A stretch of DNA of 64,000 nt from Chryseobacterium oleae (lineage in GTDB: Bacteria; Bacteroidota; Bacteroidia; Flavobacteriales; Weeksellaceae). The stretch spans positions 372,001-436,000 of the forward strand of contig NZ_FOVD01000003.1 of the NCBI RefSeq assembly GCF_900115055.1. The letters are read 5' to 3'. The translations under genes and the position numbers were made by a program. A model generated the notes under the pieces. That model had not been told where the DNA came from, did no database searches, and saw nothing but the letters and a program-made list of their open reading frames with translations. This document shows, in pieces, positions 58,059 through 64,000 of this stretch (positions are counted from its first letter, which is position 1; every line of letters begins with the position of its first letter).

Positions 58059-58100
58059 TTCAATAAAGGCTGTCTCAAAAGTGAGACAGCCCTTATTGAA
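58059..58100. terminator. Long bidirectional terminator
   Basis: TTCAATAAAGGCTGTCTCA and its complement at 58082-58100, loop AAAG, one mismatch. It lies between the peptide gene and the convergent tolC-type gene. Confidence 0.75.
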
Positions 58101-58157
58101 TTTCATATGATGATACAATATCTCTGAATGTTTAAAATAGCTATTTACAACAGTCGG

Positions 58158-59453
58158 TTATAATCCGGTCTTCAGTACTTTTAACAATTCCGTTTGCTGG
58201 ATGACATCGTTTTTACTGTTGATCAGATTATAATTGGCCTGAAGCCAGTTGTTTCGCACGACGAAGAAGGTATAGGCATCCATAAGTCCTTCTTTGTATT
58301 TTTCTTCTGATTTCTGAAAAGACAGTTTCTGATTTTCAAAATTAGCTTCTAAAAGGGTGTATTTTTCCTGAGCATTGATATACTGGGCCTTTATGGAATT
58401 GATGCTTTGAGTAAGATTGTTCACAATCAATTCTTTATCATAAGTAGAATTGATCACATTTAACTTAGCGACTTCCACGTTGTTTTTGACCTGAAACTTA
58501 TTAAAAATCGGAATATTAAGTCCAAAAAACACCGATTGGTTTTTGTTTTGGCTAAACTGATCGGAAAAACTGGCAGTAGAAGCATTATTATTTAAAGATT
58601 TGTTATAAAAAGTAGACCAGCTGTAGCTTCCGTTAAGGGTTGGTAAATAAGCTGAACCTGCAAGATCTACCGTTTTTTCCTGGGCTTTGATTTCTGCAAG
58701 AACAGTCTGGTATGCCGGATTATTTTCCAGTAACCTTTCTGTAAAATCAGACTGATTGAAATCATCTTCCGCTAAAGCCTCCTCATGAGTAGTCACAAAA
58801 TCAATAGAATCCTGAGGGATGGCTAAAGCGTTAAGAAGATTTATTTTGGCCAGATCACGTTGATTTTTTGCACTTACCCATTGTTCCTGCAACGTTCCTA
58901 AATTGGCTTTTATGTCATAAATGTCACTTTTTGAGCGGCTTCCTATTTCCACTTCTTTTTCAGTTCGCTTAATCTGCTCTTCAATCCCTGAAATCTGCGT
59001 TTCCAGAACATCCAGCCAGCTTTTACTGTTTTGGTAGATAAAAAAGGTTTGAATGACATTCAGTTTCACTTCGTTCTGAGCTCTTTTAAGCTTGTAGGAG
59101 CTGGTTTCTTTGTTGAGTTTTGAAAGGGAAATATTCACATAATTTCGCCAGTTGAAAAGCTCAATATTGGCCTGAGCCTTAAGCTGGTCGTATTGTGTAT
59201 TCAGTACTTCTCTCTGATTACTGGACTGATTAATTGATGATCCGAAACTATAGCTATGATCAACACCAGCCTCTATAGAAGGCAATAACATTCCTTTTGA
59301 AGCTGCAATCTGATGATCATTTTTCTTTATGTTTACCGTTGCCTGTTTGACCAGCGGATGATTGGCCGCAGCATAGTCCAGACACTGCTGAAGATTCCAT
59401 GATTGCTGTGCAGGAAATAGCCCCACAAAAAATATGAAGATTAGATTTTTCAT
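58158..59453 (-). CDS. TolC-family outer-membrane efflux protein
   Basis: A 431-residue protein with a signal peptide (MKNLIFIFFVGLFPAQQ). SWNLQQCLDYAAANHPLVKQ opens the first TolC repeat and long coiled-coil helices follow (EQIKRTEKEVEIGSRSKSDI, then YDIKANLGTL). The second repeat starts near residue 240 (FTERLLENNPAYQTVLAEIK). It forms the outer-membrane channel for the export complex encoded upstream. It is last in the hlyD-ATPase-permease-tolC order. Confidence 0.93.
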   Translation of the reverse strand: MKNLIFIFFVGLFPAQQSWNLQQCLDYAAANHPLVKQATVNIKKNDHQIAASKGMLLPSIEAGVDHSYSFGSSINQSSNQREVLNTQYDQLKAQANIELFNWRNYVNISLSKLNKETSSYKLKRAQNEVKLNVIQTFFIYQNSKSWLDVLETQISGIEEQIKRTEKEVEIGSRSKSDIYDIKANLGTLQEQWVSAKNQRDLAKINLLNALAIPQDSIDFVTTHEEALAEDDFNQSDFTERLLENNPAYQTVLAEIKAQEKTVDLAGSAYLPTLNGSYSWSTFYNKSLNNNASTASFSDQFSQNKNQSVFFGLNIPIFNKFQVKNNVEVAKLNVINSTYDKELIVNNLTQSINSIKAQYINAQEKYTLLEANFENQKLSFQKSEEKYKEGLMDAYTFFVVRNNWLQANYNLINSKNDVIQQTELLKVLKTGL

Positions 59454-59611
59454 GTACAAGATGAATTTAAATTGAGTTCGAATTAGGCTGGAGGCTCTTA
59501 CAGGTTGTAAATTTCTCGCTTATAGCTTATGACTTTCTGATATCGTTAAAAACAAAATCTCCTATTCCGAACTCAGGTTATTGTAAAGGAAATAAAGACT
59601 TAAAATGAGTA

Positions 59612-62026
59612 TCATTCATATTTAAGATACTTCACAAGGCTTACTTTGGTTGCTTTGTAGGCTTTGATACTCACGACAGCGAATGTTAAAATAAGCAGCG
59701 TAAGAAGACTTATAATGAATGGCCAAACCGGCATATCTATTCTGTAAGCAAAGTCTTTCAGCCATTCGTTCATCAGATAATAACTGATCGGAATGCTTAT
59801 AAGAACTGCTGTCAATGTAATCCAAAGGAATTGTTTGGTCAGTCCCATGATTAAAATTCCGTCTGAAGCTCCCAAAGTCTTTTTAATGGCTACATCTTTC
59901 AGTTTCTGTTCAATCATTAATGAAGACAAAGCAAATAATCCTAACAAGGCTACCATTAAAACCATTGCATTCAGAATCGTGAAAAGAGTTTGCTGTTTTT
60001 GGTATCTTTCAAAGGTTTTGGCAAATTTCTGATCGATAAAAAAGTAGTCAAAAGGATACCCCGGTTCTACCGAGCCCGACCAATATTTTTTAATCCTGTT
60101 TACGGTACCTTCAATATCATCCGGTTTTATTTTCAGCTGAATATTATAAACATATTCTTTTTTCCAGTCGGTTTCCCTGTAATGAAAAAATACAGTAGGT
60201 TCTATTTCAGATCTTAAACTTCTGACATTGAAATCTTTTACGATTCCTACAATATGATATTTTATGCTGTCAAATCCCGGACGGATCTCATTCTTTAAAG
60301 CTTCATCATCATTCCAGCCGAATTTCTTAACAAAAGCCTCGTTGACCAAAGCAGTATTGATGGTATCAGAGGCGAGATTCGGATCCAGCCAGCGTCCTTT
60401 TTTCAGTTTCACATTCATAAACTGGAGGTAATTGTAATCCATAGATCCGTGCTGAGCCTGGATACTTTGATTCATAAAATCAACATTTGAACTGCTGGAT
60501 CTGTTGGTTCCGGGAATAATTTCTCCATAAGTAACTTCATCCACTCCCGGTATCTTGCTCATTTCGGTTCTTAATCTTTCGTATTTCAGCCATGGCTTTG
60601 GATTAAATTCCCTGAAGTTGACGATCAGTATCTGTTTTCCGCTATAGCCAAGATCTTTGTTCATCATATGCTTCACCTGCTGATTCACGATCAATCCGCC
60701 AATAATGAAGAATGATGAAATAATAAGCTGTAGAGTCAGAATTCCGTTTCTCAGCCAAATTCCGTGTTTGCTTCTTGCAAAGTTTCCTTTCAGAGTTTCT
60801 ATGGCTTTGAAATTGGACAGATACATGGCCGGAATCAACCCGGAGATCAATGTGACCATAATCACCATGACAAAGGAATAAAAGTAGACATGCCAGTCGT
60901 TCATCTTCATTTCCTTATCAAAAAACTTGTTGAAGCTTGGTAAAAGAAGCTCTGTTAAAGCCAGTGAAAGCAGATAAGAAGCGATACAAAGAACAAAAGT
61001 TTCCAGTAAAAACTGAACAATAAGATTGGTTTTTGTACTGCCAATGGCTTTTCTTACTCCGATTTCTTTGGCCCGTTGAGAAGCCTGTGCCGTTTTCAGA
61101 TTGATGAAATTAATAGCTGACAAAACAACAATTAAAACAGAAAGCGTAAACAGTATCATTAAGGTTTTGAAATCAGGTACGCCGAACCATGATGCTTTTG
61201 CGTGTAGTTTTACTTGATCAAGAGGGGTGAGCAGACTATCCGTAGGACCATACAGATCCAGATACTGCTGAGGAGTCATTCCTTCGGAATCCTTATCCAG
61301 TTTTGCCCTGTATTCAAAAATATCAGTTATAAATTTTTGTCGTAAAGTAGAAGGATCTGTCCCTTTTTTAAGCATAAAAAAACACCCAAAATTGAAATTT
61401 CCCCAGTTATTTTCATCATTTTTAATCTGTTGTACGGGATTGAGAACAAATTCCGGTTTGATCTGGCTATTTTCTTTTGGTAGTTCATAAACAGCCGTTA
61501 CCACATAATTTTTATTGTCAAATTTGACACTTTCTCCGGCAACATTAGTCGTTCCGAAAAGATTTTTGGCAGCAGTTGTTGAGAGTGCTATAACGCCATC
61601 TCCTTTCAATGCATTTTTATAGCTTCCGGAAACCAGTTTAAAAGGGAAAAAATTAAAAAAATGCTCACTGGCAGTCAGCCCATCCTGCTGATAGGCTGTT
61701 TTATTTTTTGTGGTCATTTTAAACCCTATTCCTGCGCTATTGAACAAAACATAGTCTTCTACTCCCGGAATTACATCCTTCGCACGTCTTGCCATAGGAA
61801 CCGAAAGATTATTCCCGTAAGAATTCTCTTTCTTATGATACGTTTGGAAATAGTAGATCTCGTTCTTTTTAGGATTCCATTTTTCGAATGACTCTTCATC
61901 ATTCCAATGCAGCAGAATCAGCATAAATCCGGTAAGACCAACCGTAAGTCCAAATAAATTGATTGCGGTAGACAGCCAGTTCTTTTTATAATTGATGAAA
62001 GCAATTTTAAGCCAGTTATTAAGCAT
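59612..62026 (-). CDS. MacB/FtsX-type ABC transporter permease
   Basis: An 804-residue protein with two tandem units, each a periplasmic MacB core domain plus an FtsX domain. TM1 is at residues 18-40, then the periplasmic part to about 280, three helices (about 290-395, with ASQRAKEIGVRKAIGSTKTN), a further TM near 430, a second periplasmic part and the last three helices (about 675-790, with EQKLKDVAIKKTLGASDGIL). This is the standard large Bacteroidota permease of MacAB-type mechanotransmission exporters. It has no ATPase domain; that is the next gene upstream. Confidence 0.92.
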   Translation of the reverse strand: MLNNWLKIAFINYKKNWLSTAINLFGLTVGLTGFMLILLHWNDEESFEKWNPKKNEIYYFQTYHKKENSYGNNLSVPMARRAKDVIPGVEDYVLFNSAGIGFKMTTKNKTAYQQDGLTASEHFFNFFPFKLVSGSYKNALKGDGVIALSTTAAKNLFGTTNVAGESVKFDNKNYVVTAVYELPKENSQIKPEFVLNPVQQIKNDENNWGNFNFGCFFMLKKGTDPSTLRQKFITDIFEYRAKLDKDSEGMTPQQYLDLYGPTDSLLTPLDQVKLHAKASWFGVPDFKTLMILFTLSVLIVVLSAINFINLKTAQASQRAKEIGVRKAIGSTKTNLIVQFLLETFVLCIASYLLSLALTELLLPSFNKFFDKEMKMNDWHVYFYSFVMVIMVTLISGLIPAMYLSNFKAIETLKGNFARSKHGIWLRNGILTLQLIISSFFIIGGLIVNQQVKHMMNKDLGYSGKQILIVNFREFNPKPWLKYERLRTEMSKIPGVDEVTYGEIIPGTNRSSSSNVDFMNQSIQAQHGSMDYNYLQFMNVKLKKGRWLDPNLASDTINTALVNEAFVKKFGWNDDEALKNEIRPGFDSIKYHIVGIVKDFNVRSLRSEIEPTVFFHYRETDWKKEYVYNIQLKIKPDDIEGTVNRIKKYWSGSVEPGYPFDYFFIDQKFAKTFERYQKQQTLFTILNAMVLMVALLGLFALSSLMIEQKLKDVAIKKTLGASDGILIMGLTKQFLWITLTAVLISIPISYYLMNEWLKDFAYRIDMPVWPFIISLLTLLILTFAVVSIKAYKATKVSLVKYLKYE

Positions 62027-62100
62027 GATCGTATAATTTTGTAAGTAATGAAGGTATATTCCCAGGAGGATTCAGGTTGAAAATACACCTGATATCCAGG

Positions 62101-62132
62101 AAACTGAGTTCCACGGTTATTAGTTTTTTACA
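62101..62132. other. Recurrent GGTTATTAGTTTTTT motif in the ATPase-permease gap
   Basis: AAACTGAGTTCCACGGTTAT followed by TAGTTTTTTACA. Relatives occur at 33252-33281 and 37924-37953. All three lie 75-190 bases upstream of a minus-strand start codon. Confidence 0.4.
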
Positions 62133-62157
62133 ATATAATGAGTTAAAAATGTTCCAG

Positions 62158-62880
62158 TTACTGGAGCTCCTGTGCATCTGCCTTTTCGAAAACATCTCTT
62201 CTTTGGGAAGCATGTTCTTCATTAAATATTTCACCATCCTTCATATTCACAATTCTGGAGGCAAACCCTGCATCATAAGAAGAGTGCGTTACCATGACAA
62301 TGGTGGAACCTTCTCTGTGAAGTTCTGCCAGGAGATTCATCACTTCATTTCCGTTGGAACTGTCAAGATTTCCGGTAGGCTCATCGGCAAGAATCAATTG
62401 AGGTTTTGTCACCAAAGCTCTTGCAACAGCCGCTCTTTGCTGCTGACCTCCCGAAAGCTGCTGGGGATAATGCTTGGCACGGTGTCCGATATTGATTTGC
62501 TCCATAATTTCCTCTACCCTTCTTTTTCTCTCAGAAGAGGAAACTCCGTTATAAATCAAGGGTAATTCTATATTTTCATACACACTAAGCTCATCTATCA
62601 GATTGAAATTCTGGAAAATAAAGCCTATATTTTTCTTTCGGATAGCCGATTTCTTTTTCTCTCCTGCTTTTACCGTTTCCACTTCTCCAAATTTGTAAGA
62701 TCCCGTGGAAGCATCATCCAGCAGGCCAAGAATATTAAGAAATGTAGATTTCCCACAGCCTGAGGGGCCCATTATAGCTACAAACTCCCCTTCTTTGATA
62801 TGAAGACTGATGTTATTCAAAGCATTGGTCTGTACGTCTTCAGTTTTATAGATTTTAGAAAGATTCTGAACGTTGATCAT
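62158..62880 (-). CDS. MacB-type ABC transporter ATP-binding protein
   Basis: A 240-residue ATPase. Walker A is GPSGCGKST, the signature is LSGGQQQRAAVARAL and Walker B is LILADEPTGNLDSSNG, with the His switch in VTHSSYD. It belongs to the LolD/MacB branch. There is no C39 peptidase domain, so if it exports the Gly-Gly peptide nearby, leader removal needs another protease. It powers the permease encoded 131 bases downstream. Confidence 0.94.
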   Translation of the reverse strand: MINVQNLSKIYKTEDVQTNALNNISLHIKEGEFVAIMGPSGCGKSTFLNILGLLDDASTGSYKFGEVETVKAGEKKKSAIRKKNIGFIFQNFNLIDELSVYENIELPLIYNGVSSSERKRRVEEIMEQINIGHRAKHYPQQLSGGQQQRAAVARALVTKPQLILADEPTGNLDSSNGNEVMNLLAELHREGSTIVMVTHSSYDAGFASRIVNMKDGEIFNEEHASQRRDVFEKADAQELQ

Positions 62881-62911
62881 TTTAATTTTTATTTAAAGGT
62901 GAAGGTTATTA

Positions 62912-64000
62912 TTATTTTTTAATCTCAAGGATTTCGTATTTTTTAATATCTGAATAGTCAGATGTAATCACTGTTTCTCCGCTTTTCAGTCCTGAAACTA
63001 CTTCGTAAAATAAAGGATTTTCGCGACCTAAAACAACGTTTCTTTTTTCCGCTTTATTTCCTTTGACCACGAAGATCCATTTTCCGTTGGTATCTTTATA
63101 AAAGTTACCTTTTGGAACCATTACACTCTGGGTATCAGCAGACAGTTTGAGTTTTACGCCAAAGGTCATACCTATTTTCAGGTTTTGCGGTTTTACATCT
63201 GTAAAGTTAAGTTCTACAGAAAACTGTCCGTCTTTTACTTCCGGTAAAATTTTAGTGATGATCACTTCATATGATTTACCATCGTTATCGAGACTTCCTT
63301 TGATTCCGTTCTGAAGTTTATTGATGTAGTATTCATCTACTTTAGCTACCAATTTATAGCCATCCATCAAATCAATTTTACCAATACTCTGTCCTGTTGT
63401 CAGGTTTTCGCCTATTGAAACATTAAATGATGACAGCCTTCCTGAAACCGGAGCCATGATCAGGAAATTGTTTTTGTTGGAATGCAGGATCTGACGGCTT
63501 TTCTCCATTTGACTGATAGAAGAATTAATGGCAGACATTTGTGAGCTTCTTGATTTTTTTTCGTTAAAAGCTCCCTTTTCTACGATTGATTTTCTTTGCT
63601 TCTGGTAATTCAGATTCTGCAGACTGATGTCATAATCCGTCTTTTTCCCGATCTCAGCATCATAAAGACGTTTTTGCAGATTAAACGACTGTAAAGCCGT
63701 ATTATAATCATTCTGGGACTGCAACAGTTCTTTATCCTGAACGAATTCCTGATTTTTAAGTTCAAGAAGTGTACTTCTCATCTGGCTGATCTGCTGCATG
63801 ATTCCCGTTTCCTGATTCAGATAATTAAATTCTGTATTCGGATTGTAGACTCTTGCAATGGGTTGTCCTTTTGTAAGGATCTGTCCGTCTTCCGCAAATT
63901 TTTCCTTTATGGCGCCTCCTTCCAGAACATTCACCAGGGATGAGTTTAAAGATTGTGTCTGTGCGGTGAGCATCAGCATGTCTTCAAATTTTCCACGGGT
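62912..64000 (-). CDS. HlyD-type periplasmic adaptor (MacA-like), N-terminus outside the window
   Basis: The frame is open to the right edge (it begins TRGKFEDMLMLTAQTQ in the window), so the N-terminal anchor is missing. A barrel-sandwich half (GGAIKEKFAEDGQILTKGQP, then IARVYNP) is followed by a long coiled-coil hairpin (about residues 50-165), the second half-motif (APVSGRLSSFNVSIGENLTT, then GQSIGKI) and a beta-barrel domain (KGSLDNDGKSYEVIITKILP). It bridges the inner-membrane ABC transporter and TolC. It is first of the four export genes. Confidence 0.9.
   Translation of the reverse strand, partial: TRGKFEDMLMLTAQTQSLNSSLVNVLEGGAIKEKFAEDGQILTKGQPIARVYNPNTEFNYLNQETGIMQQISQMRSTLLELKNQEFVQDKELLQSQNDYNTALQSFNLQKRLYDAEIGKKTDYDISLQNLNYQKQRKSIVEKGAFNEKKSRSSQMSAINSSISQMEKSRQILHSNKNNFLIMAPVSGRLSSFNVSIGENLTTGQSIGKIDLMDGYKLVAKVDEYYINKLQNGIKGSLDNDGKSYEVIITKILPEVKDGQFSVELNFTDVKPQNLKIGMTFGVKLKLSADTQSVMVPKGNFYKDTNGKWIFVVKGNKAEKRNVVLGRENPLFYEVVSGLKSGETVITSDYSDIKKYEILEIKK

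Noticed and set aside
58059..58100. GGCTGTCTCA ends as insertion-sequence inverted repeats
   Set aside because: The two arms are separated by only four bases with nothing between them and sit between convergent genes, as a terminator should.
62019..62237. A leader gene overlapping the ABC permease start
   Set aside because: The 72-codon frame has no motif, includes the end of the ATPase gene region and uses unlikely start context. Only the recurrent motif inside it was kept.

Overview
The window is a piece of a Bacteroidota chromosome, most likely Chryseobacterium or a close relative in the Weeksellaceae. The support is an AT-rich composition, many -7 boxes of the flavobacterial form TAnnTTTG with no Shine-Dalgarno sequences, and lineage families: GldI, GLPGLI, Spondin_N lipoproteins, DUF4294, DUF922, MnmD, and a DAHP synthase fused to type II chorismate mutase. 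Most of it is ordinary chromosome. I see no rRNA, tRNA, complete insertion sequence, prophage or CRISPR array.

Layout. 1-6.7 kb: a truncated nuclease/recombination gene with two small exported proteins, rsmG, an M28 peptidase, a tandem array of palindromic 222-bp repeats and a GLPGLI protein. 6.8-12.6 kb: aminotransferase, peroxiredoxin-thioredoxin-DUF6952 module, Bax-inhibitor membrane protein, and a divergent LuxC-type acyl-CoA reductase/ferredoxin pair. 12.7-20.3 kb: serC-serA-DUF1015, then three tandem secreted M28 peptidases, the first of which has lost key catalytic residues. 20.4-26 kb: repeat-rich spacers, a two-lobed aspartyl protease, a cyclophilin-FKBP fusion lipoprotein and gldI. 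26-33 kb: Spondin_N lipoprotein, ilvE, mnmD, Nudix, DUF4294, M42 peptidase and rpe. 33.4-35.2 kb: a compact RiPP-like operon made of an exported precursor ending in a two-cysteine tail, a DUF692/MNIO enzyme and a DUF1772 membrane protein. 35.4-45 kb: GH29 fucosidase, ndk, rsgA, DAHP synthase, a dnaX gene interrupted by an A10 frameshift site followed by a stem-loop, TetR and an alpha-oxoamine synthase. 45-54 kb: regulators (AraC, two LuxR-type, a membrane AraC), MFS transporter and small exported proteins. 54-64 kb: an AraC-controlled operon (acetolactate decarboxylase, cupin-MRJP fusion, small monooxygenase), an orphan Gly-Gly-leader cysteine-rich peptide, and a convergent HlyD/ABC ATPase/ABC permease/TolC export operon that runs off the right edge.

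The most notable systems are the MNIO/precursor operon, the dnaX frameshift cassette, the M28 array containing a likely pseudoenzyme, the Gly-Gly peptide facing an exporter, candidate sigma-54-type promoters with very short transcripts, and a family of about 200-220 bp palindromic intergenic elements that share one core but differ in their ends.
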